Origin: Streptomyces roseifaciens
Lineage (GTDB): Bacteria; Actinomycetota; Actinomycetes; Streptomycetales; Streptomycetaceae
DNA length: 64,000 nt
Assembly: GCF_001445655.1 (NCBI RefSeq)
Contig: NZ_LNBE01000004.1
Span: 930,001-994,000 of the forward strand
Direction: 5' to 3'
Of the stretch, positions 44,281 to 53,143 are shown one piece after another (position 1 is the stretch's first letter; every line of letters starts with the position of its first letter). Made by a program: the position numbers and the translations under genes. A model generated the notes under the pieces. That model saw only the letters and a program-made list of their open reading frames with translations, was not told where the DNA came from and did not search any database.

Positions 44281-44874
44281 GTGGCCGTGCCCGAGTTAGC
44301 CGCGACGAGCCCGTTCTGCCCGCTGCCCGCACCACGGCCCCTGCCGCGACTGTTCGGTGTCGGCGTCGTCGTGTTGTCGTTGACCTGCATGGGGGTGATG
44401 GTCCGGCAGGCCGAGAAGGCCGCCGGGCTCGTGGCCGGCAAGGGCACGCTGACGGTGGAGAGATGCGAGCAACGCCGCGAGGGCGGCCAAGGGAGAGGCG
44501 CCTCGCGTTCGCACACCCTGTGCTTCGGCTCCTTCCGCGCCGACAGCGGCCGGGTCGTGCGCGACGGCTCCGCTCTCCGGGGCTGGTACGTGACGGGCGA
44601 GAAGGTGCGCGTCTACCGCGAGGGCCACGGCTACCACCCGGTCGGCCTGCGGTACTTCTGGGGCGGACTGGCCTTCTTCTTCGCCGGGCTGGCGGGGGTC
44701 GCCGTCGGAGTGATGACCGCGGTGGTCGGGTACCGCGTGAGGACCGTCGGGGAGAGCAGGGCCGCTTGGGCGATGCTGCGCCGGACCTCCGTGGCGCCCT
44801 ACGTCACGTGGCTGTTCCGTGCCGCCGGAGCCGGAACAGCCGTGTGCGTCCTGCTGCTCCTCGTCTCGCCGTAG
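44281..44874 (+). CDS. Hypothetical membrane protein upstream of WXG100-like genes
   Basis: 197 residues from GTG with GAGGAG upstream. Three hydrophobic segments are visible, near 23-43, 127-150 and 172-196. Between the first two lies a hydrophilic stretch with Cys-containing ERCEQRR and TLCFGSF, which would be outside. I know no domain for it. It starts an operon: the WXG100-like gene begins 12 bases after its stop. The pattern of a membrane protein plus small helical proteins is typical of ESX-associated cassettes in Streptomyces, but that is inferred from arrangement. Confidence 0.7.
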   Translation: MAVPELAATSPFCPLPAPRPLPRLFGVGVVVLSLTCMGVMVRQAEKAAGLVAGKGTLTVERCEQRREGGQGRGASRSHTLCFGSFRADSGRVVRDGSALRGWYVTGEKVRVYREGHGYHPVGLRYFWGGLAFFFAGLAGVAVGVMTAVVGYRVRTVGESRAAWAMLRRTSVAPYVTWLFRAAGAGTAVCVLLLLVSP

Positions 44875-44886
44875 GAGGGGAAAGAC

Positions 44887-45207
44887 ATGGTCCTGAGGGT
44901 CGACCCCGGACAGCTCGAGGCGTTCGCGCGGCAGGTCGGCAGGGGCGCCGAGGACATGCGGGCGGTCCTGGCGTACGTCCGGCGGCACACTGCCCTGCCT
45001 CCGGGAGCGGGCGGGCTGTTCGAGGAGGCGTGCCGGCGGCACGGCTCCCTGCGCAGCGACGTCCTGAGCGCCGTGCAGCGCGTGGCCGAACTCCTGCAGA
45101 GCTCCTCGGAGGAACTCGCCACGGCGGCTTCCTATTACCGCCGTACCGACCGTGGTGCCGCCGCCCAGTTCGATGCGGCGGCCCGGGGACGGGGCGGGGA
45201 ACGGTGA
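44887..45207 (+). CDS. WXG100-like small protein
   Basis: 106 residues, ATG with GGAGGGG upstream. The start LRVDPGQLEAFARQVGRGAEDMRAVLAYVR is the first helix of the type VII (ESX) secretion family as it appears in Streptomyces, and AVQRVAELLQSSSEELATAASYYRRTD is the second, including the YxxxD-like secretion signal (YYRRTD). The turn lacks an obvious WxG; it has PPGAGG. The product may be secreted through an ESX system or bind the next protein. The stop overlaps the next start (GTGA). Confidence 0.75.
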   Translation: MVLRVDPGQLEAFARQVGRGAEDMRAVLAYVRRHTALPPGAGGLFEEACRRHGSLRSDVLSAVQRVAELLQSSSEELATAASYYRRTDRGAAAQFDAAARGRGGER

Positions 45208-45935
45208 CGCACTTCGCCGATGTGACGGATCCGGCGGCGTACCTCGTCCCGCCCGGGGAACCGGAGGACTTCCTCGATCCGATGAAGCCGCTCAACGAAG
45301 TGGCGGAATTCCTCAGCGCGTCCGGCTGGCTGTTCAAACTGGCGGAGCTGTACCTGCCGAAGGATCCCGTGAAGTGGGCCAAGGAGAGCTTCGCCGGTGA
45401 CTGGAAGGCCTATGCCAGGTGTGTCTCGGCATGGCAGGAGACGGGGCGGGCCTGCGACGGCGTCGCGCGCAACCTCCGGTCCGGGAGCGCGCGCATCGAC
45501 GCGACCTGGGACGGCAACGCCGCCGAGGCGGCCGCGCACTACTTCTCCGATCTCGCCGGAAATCTCGCGGACTTCCGCACCGCCCTCGACGCGATGGGCG
45601 TGGAATACCTCGGCATCGCCCAGTCGGTCTCCTCTGCCGGGGAAGCCGTCGGCGACTGCCTCGGGGCGATCGTGGACGCGCTGATCACCCTGGCTCTCGC
45701 GGCTGCGGTCGAAGCGGCCAGCGGCGGAACCGCCGCAGTCGCGGCCGCCGCGCTGGGCACCGAGGAACTGCTGACCATCCTGAGGGAGTGGGAGCGCATG
45801 GTCCGGTTCGTCGCCGCGGCCCAGGCGGCGATGCACGCCGGCCACGGCACGCTGGTCCGTCTCGGCACCGAGGCCCTGGCCGGGCTCAACGCCTTGCCGC
45901 TGCCCGGCGCGAGCTACGACCACCCCGCGGTCTGA
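45204..45935 (+). CDS. WXG100-domain protein with membrane-associating C-terminus
   Basis: 243 residues from GTG. Residues ~60-140 are a WXG100-like helical hairpin with TWDGNAAEAAAHYFSDLAGN, including the W-x-G turn. The C-terminal half (about 150-215) is rich in Ala and hydrophobic (DALITLALAAAVEAASGGTAAVAAAALG), likely a membrane-inserting or pore-like helix. No toxin domain is recognisable. In large ESX substrates an N-terminal domain of this type leads a C-terminal effector; here the C-terminal part is short. Coupled to the preceding gene. Confidence 0.75.
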   Translation: MTHFADVTDPAAYLVPPGEPEDFLDPMKPLNEVAEFLSASGWLFKLAELYLPKDPVKWAKESFAGDWKAYARCVSAWQETGRACDGVARNLRSGSARIDATWDGNAAEAAAHYFSDLAGNLADFRTALDAMGVEYLGIAQSVSSAGEAVGDCLGAIVDALITLALAAAVEAASGGTAAVAAAALGTEELLTILREWERMVRFVAAAQAAMHAGHGTLVRLGTEALAGLNALPLPGASYDHPAV

Positions 45936-45952
45936 GAGGAGAGGAGGACGAC

Positions 45953-46288
45953 GTGACCGAACAGCACGTGGGATTCGAGGAGTTCGTGACGCCGGGGCGC
46001 AGCGCCGACCGGGCGCGGGCCCTCCACGGGGTGCTGCAGCGGCTCGCCGCCGGAAGCGCCGGGGGCGCGCTCCAGGAGATGGCCCGCGAGGTCCTCACGG
46101 GCCGCATCGGCCTGAGGGACGCCGTGCGGGTCGGGACGTACGCCGAGGCCCTGGGCGAGGGGACGCGGGCCCTGTGCGCGGCATGGCGGGCCCTGCCGGA
46201 AGAGGAACGCGCGCGGTACGCGGACGAGGCCCGGCGCACGCTCGGCGCGCCCAGGGGCGACGGGACCGTGCCCCCGTACCTGTGCTGA
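45953..46288 (+). CDS. Hypothetical protein closing the WXG100 cassette
   Basis: 111 residues from GTG with GAGGAGG upstream, 17 bases after the previous stop. It is all-helical in appearance (ADRARALHGVLQRLAAGSAGGALQEMAREVLTG and a middle LRDAVRVGTYAEALGEGTRAL) and has neither signal nor membrane segment. The position after the WXG proteins suggests an immunity or chaperone-like partner. I do not recognise it. Confidence 0.65.
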   Translation: MTEQHVGFEEFVTPGRSADRARALHGVLQRLAAGSAGGALQEMAREVLTGRIGLRDAVRVGTYAEALGEGTRALCAAWRALPEEERARYADEARRTLGAPRGDGTVPPYLC

Positions 46289-46327
46289 CCGCGGCCTCCC
46301 CACGGGCCGGGTGGCCGGGCTGGGGGC

Positions 46328-46618
46328 CTACGGGCCGCGCCGGCCCTCCCCGGGGTCGCGGCGCTCGCTGACGGGCCGGTACGGCGGGACGTCCCGGCCC
46401 GGCTGGTAGTGCGGGCCCTGCCGGATGTGCCGGATCACCAGCGACAGGTCGACGGCGGTGACGGCGGTCAGGACGCCGCAGGCGACGGCCCAGCCGGGGT
46501 GGCCGGTGATCGCGAAGAGCACGGTGCCCGCGACGGCCCAGGCCAGGCCCCAGGCGGCCAGCCCGCAGCGCAGCCGCAGGGGGCTGCGGGCCGTGGCGGG
46601 TTCGTTGCCGGTGCGCAT
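46328..46618 (-). CDS. Small two-span membrane protein (DUF6343-like)
   Basis: 96 residues from ATG 46618 with GGAGG eight bases upstream. A basic N-terminus (MRTGNEPATARSPLRLR) precedes two hydrophobic segments near 20-40 and 45-65, then a hydrophilic Pro/Arg-rich tail. The arrangement and the opening RTGNEPATARS are those of a Streptomyces-only family that I recall as DUF6343. Function unknown. It lies downstream of the WGR gene with a 27-bp repeat array in between. Confidence 0.7.
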   Translation of the reverse strand: MRTGNEPATARSPLRLRCGLAAWGLAWAVAGTVLFAITGHPGWAVACGVLTAVTAVDLSLVIRHIRQGPHYQPGRDVPPYRPVSERRDPGEGRRGP

Positions 46619-46653
46619 GGCGGTGCCTCCACCTCCAGCATCCACCCGGAAGG

Positions 46654-46734
46654 CGCCTTCGGCGTCCGCCAGGAAGGGGCGGCCTTCGGTGTCCGCCAGG
46701 AAGGGGCGGCCTTCGGTGTCCGCCAGGAAGGGGC
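46654..46734. repeat. 27-bp tandem repeat, three copies
   Basis: Copies at 46654-46680, 46681-46707 and 46708-46734; the second and third are identical, the first differs at two positions. They lie between the DUF6343-like start and the WGR gene stop, outside supported coding sequence. The length is a multiple of three, so frames stay open through it. Confidence 0.9.
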
Positions 46735-46768
46735 GGAGGGCGCCGCCGGGCCCGGACCCCGCCGGGGA

Positions 46769-48199
46769 TCAGACCAGGCGCCGGATCTCGCCCCGTACGC
46801 GGTAGAAGCCGCCGGCGGCGGGGGAGAGGGCGTCGATGACGTAACGGGCGCCGGGCTCGCGTATGTGACGCGGGAACTGAACGTTCCAGGTGGGGTCGTA
46901 GCCCTCGGAGACGACGTGCACGCGCAGCCGGCCGGCGTCCTGCACGCACTCGACCACGATGCCCGAGGCGGGCGCCGCGCTCACCGTGGAGAGCGTGCGG
47001 GCCGGGGTGTACGTGGGCACGGCGGCGGCCGACTTGACGTCCACCGGCACGGGGACGCTGCCCGCCTGCGCGGCGGAGACCGCGCCCTCACTGGCGTCGA
47101 CGCAGACCAGCGAGCCGTCCGTGGTGACCATGTACAGCTTCTCGTTCAGGTACTGCATGGACAGCGCCGAACCGCTGCCCGTGCCGAGCTTCCACAGGCG
47201 GGTGCCGTCCGCCGCGAAGCAGTACACCGAGGAGGCGGAGTCGCCCGCGAAGACATAGCGGCCGCCGGGCGCGGTGGCGCAGGAGTAGACCACGGTGTCG
47301 CACTGGTAGGTGGCCTCGACGGCGCCCGTGGCCTTCGACAGGCGCTGGACGACGCGGCGGTTGGTGCCGGCGTAGACCGCGTGGTCCTCCTGCCAGCCGA
47401 ACAGCACCGAGCCGGAGGTGGGGGTGTGCCACAGCTCGCCGGTGCCTTCGGGGGCGTAGGCGGTCACCCCGCGCGCGTGCCCGTGGTAGACGGCGTGCTC
47501 GTCGCGCCGGACCATCCAGGCGTGGTCGCCGCTGCTGCGGCGCGACCACTGGTGCTCGTCCTCGTGGTCGATGACGGTCAGTCCGCCGTTGCGGTCGGCG
47601 ACGTCGAGGACGCCCTCGCGGATGTCGAGCCAGAAGATGTCGACGTCGGAGGCGATCTGGTAGGCGGCGAAGGGGAGCTTGGAGGACAGGTCGTAGACCG
47701 TGCCGTCGTCGCAGCCGGCGTAGATCCAGAAGTCGTCCGCCACCAGGCACTTGACGCCGGCGGGCAGCTGGTAGCGGGCCAGCACCTCGCCGTCGTGGCC
47801 GAGGGTGTGGACGTGGCCGGCCTGGTTGCCGACCCAGCAGCGGTCCTCGTCCACGTGGATGCCGAACGCGGAGGAGCCGGTGGCGAAACGCCACAGCACC
47901 GGGGCAACGGCCCGCGCGGTCGACGGCGCGGACGTCACCTCGCGGCGCGTCACGGGCCGGGCCGCCCGCTGCCCCGCCACCGCCGGGGCGTAGCCCTTGC
48001 GGACCTTCTCGCCCACCTTCTTCGCCGCCGCGGCCCGGGCCTTCTCCACGCTGGGGAACGACGAGGTCTGGACCTGGCCCGCGGCGCCGATCCGGCCGTA
48101 GCGCACCGTGACCGCCGTGCCGGCGACCGTGACCTCGTAGAACTTGTGCGCCCCGCCGCCGTCCTGCGACAGCTCCAGGTACGTCGTCTCTCCCGCCAT
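46769..48199 (-). CDS. WGR-domain protein fused to a beta-propeller
   Basis: 476 residues, ATG with GAGAGGGG seven bases upstream, no signal peptide. Residues 1-80 are a WGR domain: TTYLELSQDGGGAHKFYEV, YGRIGAAGQ in place of W-G-R, and SVEKARAAAAKKVGEKVRKGY. WGR domains occur next to PARP catalytic domains and in bacterial DNA-end or molybdate-associated proteins, and in PARPs they contact damaged DNA. Residues ~100-420 form a six- or seven-bladed propeller with PQQ/WD-like repeats (CWVGNQAGHVHTLGHDGEV, WIYAGCDDGTVYDL, YVFAGDSASSVYCFAADG). No catalytic PARP domain is present. A damage-type promoter stands 52 bases upstream. It may sense or scaffold at damaged DNA; this is inference. Confidence 0.85.
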   Translation of the reverse strand: MAGETTYLELSQDGGGAHKFYEVTVAGTAVTVRYGRIGAAGQVQTSSFPSVEKARAAAAKKVGEKVRKGYAPAVAGQRAARPVTRREVTSAPSTARAVAPVLWRFATGSSAFGIHVDEDRCWVGNQAGHVHTLGHDGEVLARYQLPAGVKCLVADDFWIYAGCDDGTVYDLSSKLPFAAYQIASDVDIFWLDIREGVLDVADRNGGLTVIDHEDEHQWSRRSSGDHAWMVRRDEHAVYHGHARGVTAYAPEGTGELWHTPTSGSVLFGWQEDHAVYAGTNRRVVQRLSKATGAVEATYQCDTVVYSCATAPGGRYVFAGDSASSVYCFAADGTRLWKLGTGSGSALSMQYLNEKLYMVTTDGSLVCVDASEGAVSAAQAGSVPVPVDVKSAAAVPTYTPARTLSTVSAAPASGIVVECVQDAGRLRVHVVSEGYDPTWNVQFPRHIREPGARYVIDALSPAAGGFYRVRGEIRRLV

Positions 48200-48250
48200 G
48201 GCAAAGCCCCTCTCCCCGTCGGCCGCGCCGGCCGATCTCCGGTGCGCAGC

Positions 48251-48273
48251 ACGCTAGGGGCAGCCACTGACAA
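48251..48273 (-). promoter_or_regulatory. RecA-NDp/PafBC-type DNA-damage promoter of the WGR gene
   Basis: On the minus strand TTGTCAGTG (48265-48273), 8 bases, TAGCGT (48251-48256): a full match to the mycobacterial consensus TTGTCRGTG-N8-TAnnnT. Expected transcription start near 48244, 45 nt before the ATG. Confidence 0.82.
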
Positions 48274-48315
48274 TGGGTCTCCGGGCCGCCTGCGCGAACG
48301 CCGGCGGGGCGGCGG

Positions 48316-48909
48316 TCAGAAGAGAGGCTCGGGAAGCACCCCTTCGAGGGACAGGAGCGAGCGCTTGATCTCCAGGCCGCTGCCGAACCCGCCCAGGCCG
48401 CCGTTGCTCTCGATGACGCGGTGACAGGGCACCACGACCGGCAGCGGATTGCTCCCCATGGCCACGCCCACGGCGCGGGCGGCGCCGCGCTCGCCGACGC
48501 GGTCGGCCAGGTCCTGGTAGCTGACCACCGTGCCGTAGGGGACGCCGCCGGCCAGCTCGCGCAGCACCTGGCGGTTGAAGCCCGAGATCAGCGACCAGTC
48601 CAGCGGGACGGAGAAGGTCTCCCGGCGGCCCGCGAAGTAGTCCTCGAGCTCGGCCGCCGTCTCGGTGAGGATCTCGCGCGAGGCGCAGGGCCCGGACACC
48701 GGGCCGGTCCCCATGCGGCGGGTGAGGGCGGCCACGGCCTCGGCGGACACCGCCTCGTCCGCACGGAAGGCGACCTGCAGCAGACCCTTGGGCGTCGCCG
48801 CGAGCCCCAGCGGTCCGATGGAGGTGCCGACCGTCGTCCACGCCCACTCCTGCGGGCGGGGCGACGGGGCCGGGGCAGCCGCCGGGGCGGTCGGTTCCAG
48901 GTCCGTCAT
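48316..48909 (-). CDS. ogt: Methylated-DNA-protein-cysteine methyltransferase
   Basis: 197 residues. The C-terminal domain has the HTH region GTVVSYQDLADRVGERGAARAVG and the active site PVVVPCHRVI with the alkyl-accepting Cys, then GGLGGFGSGLEIKRSLL. The N-terminal domain lacks Ada's zinc-binding Cys, so it is a stand-alone Ogt/MGMT type that transfers the O6-alkyl group of guanine to itself in one irreversible step. A Pro/Ala-rich N-terminus of about 20 residues is unremarkable. ATG 48909 lies seven bases after a -10 hexamer. It shares its direction with the WGR gene but that gene has its own promoter. Confidence 0.93.
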   Translation of the reverse strand: MTDLEPTAPAAAPAPSPRPQEWAWTTVGTSIGPLGLAATPKGLLQVAFRADEAVSAEAVAALTRRMGTGPVSGPCASREILTETAAELEDYFAGRRETFSVPLDWSLISGFNRQVLRELAGGVPYGTVVSYQDLADRVGERGAARAVGVAMGSNPLPVVVPCHRVIESNGGLGGFGSGLEIKRSLLSLEGVLPEPLF

Positions 48910-48916
48910 GAGGCCC

Positions 48917-48922
48917 AGCGTA
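48917..48922 (-). promoter_or_regulatory. -10 hexamer of a leaderless promoter for ogt
   Basis: On the minus strand TACGCT is separated from the ATG at 48909 by seven bases. Confidence 0.55.
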
Positions 48923-49011
48923 GGCCGTCCGGGGCCCCGCCGGACCCCGGACCGGACAAGTGATCCACGATCAAGTGATCCCCGGCCCCCGCGGGCTGCG
49001 GGGGTGCCGGT

Positions 49012-49983
49012 CTACAGGCCCAGGAAGCCCAGGATCGACAGGCCGTCGTCCTCTTCCTCGTCCTGCTCGTCCTGCTCGTTCTGCTCGTCGAGGTCCTCCT
49101 CCAGGGCGTCCTCGATCTCGTGCGGGGCGTTGCTGATGATGCCGTCGACCCCCATGCGCGCCAGGGCGACGGCCCGGTCGCCGTTGTCCACGGTCCACGC
49201 CGAGACCTCGAGCATCCGCCCGTGCGGCCCCCGCAGGGCGTGCACCGCCCGCACCCATGCCGCGGTGACGCTCCGGTGGTGCGGGTTGATCTGGTCGGCG
49301 AAGGCGGCGTACGAGCGCAGCTCCGAGGGCTTCGGGGCCCCGAGGAACCCCGTCTTCACGTCCGGCCGCACGCGGTGGAAGGCCTTGAGGGAGGCCGCGC
49401 TGAAGGACTGCACCACCAGGGAGCTCCGCACGTGGCGCGCGTTGAGCCACCCGGCGCGCTGCAGCTCGCTCGCCAGCTGCCGCTCGATGCCCGGGTAGAG
49501 CTCGGGGGCCTTGACCTCCAGCAGCAGCTTCTGCCGGTTGCGGTCGACGCGCTGCAGATAGCTGCGCAGCGTGGGCACCCGTTCCCCGGCGAACCTGCGG
49601 TCGTACCAGCTGCCCGCGTCGAGCTTGCGGATCTCGGCGAGGGTGAAGTCGGCGATCTTCCAGGGGGCGCGGCCGGGGAAGCGCCGCTTGACGTCGGTCG
49701 TCCGCTCCAGGGTGGTGTCGTGCATGACGATCAGGGCACCGTCCTTGGTGCGCTGCACGTCGTTCTCCACCCAGGTGATCCCCAGTTCGGCGGCTCTGTC
49801 GACGGAGGCCAGCGTGTTCTCCGGGGCCTGCACGGGCACACCGCGGTGGCCGATCGCGAGCGGCACGCGCGTGTGCGCGGCGGCCCGCACGGGGGCGGCC
49901 GCCCGGGCGTGGGGGGCGGCGAGGACGAGCGTGGACAGGACGAGCAGCGCGCTGGTCACGGCGGAGACGGGGCGGATGCGCAT
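49012..49983 (-). CDS. Secreted glycerophosphodiester phosphodiesterase
   Basis: 323 residues from ATG 49983 with GAGGAG six bases upstream; earlier in-frame codons are not supported. A Sec signal peptide of about 28 residues ends in AARAAA-like sequence. The GDPD barrel follows: [15 protein letters not shown] with the catalytic His and Arg, [33 protein letters not shown] and AWTVDN. The enzyme hydrolyses glycerophosphodiesters to glycerol-3-phosphate and alcohol, for example to recycle lipids. The C-terminus ends in an acidic Glu/Asp/Gln stretch (about 295-313) then [10 protein letters not shown], an unusual tail with no clear role. Confidence 0.92.
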   Translation of the reverse strand: MRIRPVSAVTSALLVLSTLVLAAPHARAAAPVRAAAHTRVPLAIGHRGVPVQAPENTLASVDRAAELGITWVENDVQRTKDGALIVMHDTTLERTTDVKRRFPGRAPWKIADFTLAEIRKLDAGSWYDRRFAGERVPTLRSYLQRVDRNRQKLLLEVKAPELYPGIERQLASELQRAGWLNARHVRSSLVVQSFSAASLKAFHRVRPDVKTGFLGAPKPSELRSYAAFADQINPHHRSVTAAWVRAVHALRGPHGRMLEVSAWTVDNGDRAVALARMGVDGIISNAPHEIEDALEEDLDEQNEQDEQDEEEDDGLSILGFLGL

Positions 49984-50184
49984 ACGGGCTCCTCGCGGCG
50001 TCTGGACACGGACGGGCACGTACATCGGGGACCGGGCGTCCCCGGCCCTTGGTGTACGGGATGGGCGTACCTCAGACAAGTACGCGACGGGGGCGGGGGA
50101 AGGGAACGGGAACGGCTGTTCTTCGCCGGATCGACGCCACCCGTTCGCCCCGGGAACGGGGGCCGGACGCCGGGTGTCCGGCCG

Positions 50185-50207
50185 TTGTCAGTGGGGGGCC
50201 GTACCGT
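50185..50207 (+). promoter_or_regulatory. RecA-NDp/PafBC-type DNA-damage promoter of uvrB
   Basis: TTGTCAGTG (50185-50193), 8 bases, TACCGT (50202-50207), then six bases to the uvrB ATG. Full consensus match; the transcript would be leaderless. Confidence 0.85.
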
Positions 50208-50213
50208 GGTCTC

Positions 50214-52355
50214 ATGCGGCCCGTATCGAAGATCGAACGCAAGGTGGCGCCTTTCGAGGTCGTCAGCCCCTTCCAGCCCAGCGGTGACCAGCCGACGGCC
50301 ATCGCCGAGCTGGAGCGACGTATCCGCGCAGGTGAGAAGGATGTCGTACTCCTCGGTGCGACCGGCACCGGCAAGTCCGCGACCACCGCGTGGATGATCG
50401 AGAAGCTCCAGCGGCCGACGCTCGTCATGGCGCCGAACAAGACCCTGGCGGCCCAGCTCGCCAATGAGTTCCGCGAGCTCCTGCCCAACAACGCCGTCGA
50501 ATACTTCGTCTCGTACTACGACTACTACCAGCCCGAGGCCTACGTACCGCAGTCGGACACGTACATCGAGAAGGATTCCTCGATCAATGAGGAGGTGGAG
50601 CGGCTGCGCCACTCCGCCACCAACTCCCTGCTCACCCGGCGTGACGTCGTGGTGGTGGCCTCGGTGTCCTGCATCTACGGCCTGGGCACCCCCCAGGAGT
50701 ACGTCGACCGCATGGTGCCGCTGAAGGTCGGCGAGGAGATCGACCGCGACGAGCTGCTGCGCCGCTTCGTGGAGATCCAGTACACCCGCAACGACGTCGC
50801 GTTCACCCGCGGCACCTTCCGCGTCCGCGGCGACACCATCGAGATCTTCCCGGTCTACGAGGAGCTCGCGGTCCGCATCGAGATGTTCGGCGACGAGATC
50901 GAGGCGCTCTCGACGCTCCACCCGCTCACCGGCGAGGTCCTCTCCGACGACCGGGAGCTGTACGTCTTCCCCGCCAGCCACTACATCGCCGGTGCCGAGC
51001 GGATGGAGAAGGCCGTCGCCGGCATCGAGGCGGAGCTGGAGGAGACCCTCGCCCGCATGGAGAAGCAGGGCAAGCTCCTGGAGGCGCAGCGCCTGCGCAT
51101 GCGCACCACGTACGACATCGAGATGATGCGCCAGATCGGCTCCTGCTCCGGCATCGAGAACTACTCGCTGCACATGGACGACCGCGAGCCCGGCTCCCCG
51201 CCCAACACCCTCCTCGACTACTTCCCGGAGGACTTCCTCCTCGTCATCGACGAGTCGCACGTCACCGTCCCCCAGATCGGCGCCATGTACGAGGGCGACG
51301 CCTCCCGCAAGCGCACGCTCGTGGAGCACGGCTTCCGGCTGCCCTCGGCCATGGACAACCGCCCGCTGAAGTGGGAGGAGTTCACCGAGCGCATCGGCCA
51401 GACGGTCTACCTCTCGGCGACCCCCGGAAAGTACGAGCTCTCGCGCTCGGACGGCTTCGTCGAGCAGATCATCCGCCCCACCGGCCTGGTCGACCCCGAG
51501 GTCGTCGTCAAGCCGACCGAGGGTCAGATCGACGACCTGGTGCACGAGATCCGCACGCGCACCGAGAAGGACGAGCGCGTCCTCGTCACCACCCTCACCA
51601 AGAAGATGGCCGAGGACCTCACGGACTACTTCCTGGAGCTCGGCATCCAGGTCCGCTACCTGCACAGCGACGTCGACACGCTGCGCCGCGTGGAGCTGCT
51701 GCGCGAGCTGCGGGCCGGCGAGTACGACGTCCTGGTCGGCATCAACCTGCTGCGCGAGGGCCTCGACCTGCCCGAGGTGTCCCTGGTCGCCATCCTGGAC
51801 GCCGACAAGGAGGGCTTCCTGCGCTCGGGCACCTCCCTGATCCAGACCATCGGTCGTGCCGCGCGCAACGTCTCCGGCCAGGTCCACATGTACGCCGACA
51901 AGGTCACCCCGGCGATGGAGAAGGCCATCGACGAGACCAACCGCCGCCGGGCCAAGCAGATCGCGTACAACAAGGAGCGGGGCATCGACCCCCAGCCCCT
52001 GCGCAAGAAGATCGGCGACATCGTCGCCACCCTGGCCCGCGAGGAGATCGACACCCAGGAGCTCCTGGGCTCCGGCTACCGCGAGAAGGGCGCCAAGGGC
52101 AAGGCCCCGGTGCCCACCGCGCAGGCCGGGAAGGCGGCGGGCAAGGGTGCCAAGGCCGCCAAGGGCAAGGCGAAGGCCGCCGTCGCGGTGACGGACCGTC
52201 CCGCCGCCGAACTGGCTCAGCAGATCGAGGACATGACCGACCGTATGCGGGCCGCGGCCGCGGAGCTGCAGTTCGAGGTCGCCGCCCGGCTGCGCGACGA
52301 GGTGAGCGAGCTGAAGAAGGAGCTGCGGCAGATGAAGGAGGCCGGGCTCGCCTGA
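50214..52355 (+). CDS. uvrB: Excinuclease ABC subunit B
   Basis: 713 residues from ATG 50214 ([10 protein letters not shown]). P-loop [11 protein letters not shown] near 50, the beta-hairpin with [23 protein letters not shown]-box VIDESHV, helicase motif V/VI with [16 protein letters not shown] and TIGRAARN, and the C-terminal UvrC-binding UVR domain (about 675-710). Before that domain is a Lys/Ala-rich linker (about 620-660), an actinomycete feature. UvrB verifies the lesion loaded by UvrA and recruits UvrC. Upstream is a PafBC-type box, so DNA damage induction without LexA is expected. uvrA is 7 kb downstream in the same direction; uvrC is outside the window. Confidence 0.97.
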   Translation: MRPVSKIERKVAPFEVVSPFQPSGDQPTAIAELERRIRAGEKDVVLLGATGTGKSATTAWMIEKLQRPTLVMAPNKTLAAQLANEFRELLPNNAVEYFVSYYDYYQPEAYVPQSDTYIEKDSSINEEVERLRHSATNSLLTRRDVVVVASVSCIYGLGTPQEYVDRMVPLKVGEEIDRDELLRRFVEIQYTRNDVAFTRGTFRVRGDTIEIFPVYEELAVRIEMFGDEIEALSTLHPLTGEVLSDDRELYVFPASHYIAGAERMEKAVAGIEAELEETLARMEKQGKLLEAQRLRMRTTYDIEMMRQIGSCSGIENYSLHMDDREPGSPPNTLLDYFPEDFLLVIDESHVTVPQIGAMYEGDASRKRTLVEHGFRLPSAMDNRPLKWEEFTERIGQTVYLSATPGKYELSRSDGFVEQIIRPTGLVDPEVVVKPTEGQIDDLVHEIRTRTEKDERVLVTTLTKKMAEDLTDYFLELGIQVRYLHSDVDTLRRVELLRELRAGEYDVLVGINLLREGLDLPEVSLVAILDADKEGFLRSGTSLIQTIGRAARNVSGQVHMYADKVTPAMEKAIDETNRRRAKQIAYNKERGIDPQPLRKKIGDIVATLAREEIDTQELLGSGYREKGAKGKAPVPTAQAGKAAGKGAKAAKGKAKAAVAVTDRPAAELAQQIEDMTDRMRAAAAELQFEVAARLRDEVSELKKELRQMKEAGLA

Positions 52356-52490
52356 GGTACGGGCGGGGATGTTGCAAGACCGCCACAAATCCCGTTCGGA
52401 TTCGTGCGGGGTCGGGGTCCGTGCGTAGGGTCGGGGCGGAGGCCGTGCGGACGCCCGGCCCACGGGGATTAGAACGAGAAGGGACTGCGC

Positions 52491-53069
52491 GTGACGGTCA
52501 ACTTGTCCAAGGGTCAGGGCATCAGCCTGCAGAAGGCAGACGGAGGCACCCTGACCGCCGTGCGGATGGGGCTTGGCTGGCAGGCCGCCCCCCGCCGCGG
52601 ACTGTTCGGGTCGCGCACGAGGGAGGTCGACCTCGACGCCTCGGCGGTGCTCTTCGCCGGGGGCCAGCCGGTGGACGTGGTCTTCTTCCGCCACCTGGTC
52701 AGCGACGACGGCTCGGTGCGGCACACCGGTGACAACCTGGTCGGCGGCGCCGGCACGGGCGGCGACGACGAGGCCATCCTCGTCGACCTGCAGCGCGTCC
52801 CCGTGCACATCGACCAGATCGTCTTCACGGTGAACTCCTTCACCGGCCAGACGTTCTCCGAGGTGCAGAACGCCTTCTGCCGCCTGGTCGACGAGACCAA
52901 CGGCCAGGAGCTCGCCCGCTACACCCTCGACGGCGGCGGCGCGTACACCGCGCAGATCATGGCGAAGGTGCACCGCTCCGGCAACGGCTGGGCGATGACC
53001 GCCATCGGCAACCCGGCCAACGGCAAGACCTTCCAGGACCTCATGCCGGCGATCCTGCCGAGCCTGTAG
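52491..53069 (+). CDS. TerD-family protein
   Basis: 192 residues from GTG, with AAGGGA upstream. TerD fold with VTVNLSKGQGISLQKADG at the start, MGLGWQ, DLDASAVLF and NSFTGQTFSEVQNAFCRLVD and AMTAIGNPANGKTFQDLMP at the end; acidic positions bind Ca2+ in relatives. TerD proteins belong to tellurite/stress-response systems and are cytoplasmic. Upstream TAGGGT (52426-52431) is a -10 candidate. The gene is followed by a terminator and then a second, larger TerD-domain gene and a TerC gene in the same direction. Confidence 0.92.
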   Translation: MTVNLSKGQGISLQKADGGTLTAVRMGLGWQAAPRRGLFGSRTREVDLDASAVLFAGGQPVDVVFFRHLVSDDGSVRHTGDNLVGGAGTGGDDEAILVDLQRVPVHIDQIVFTVNSFTGQTFSEVQNAFCRLVDETNGQELARYTLDGGGAYTAQIMAKVHRSGNGWAMTAIGNPANGKTFQDLMPAILPSL

Positions 53070-53093
53070 GCGTACGCATCCTGAGAACATCCC

Positions 53094-53124
53094 GGGCCCG
53101 GCGGAGAGCGTTTCCGCCGGGCCC
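53094..53124 (+). terminator. Terminator after the first TerD gene
   Basis: GGGCCCGGCGGA (53094-53105) pairs perfectly with TCCGCCGGGCCC (53113-53124). Confidence 0.85.
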
Positions 53125-53143
53125 GCGGGCACGACAAGCGCAG

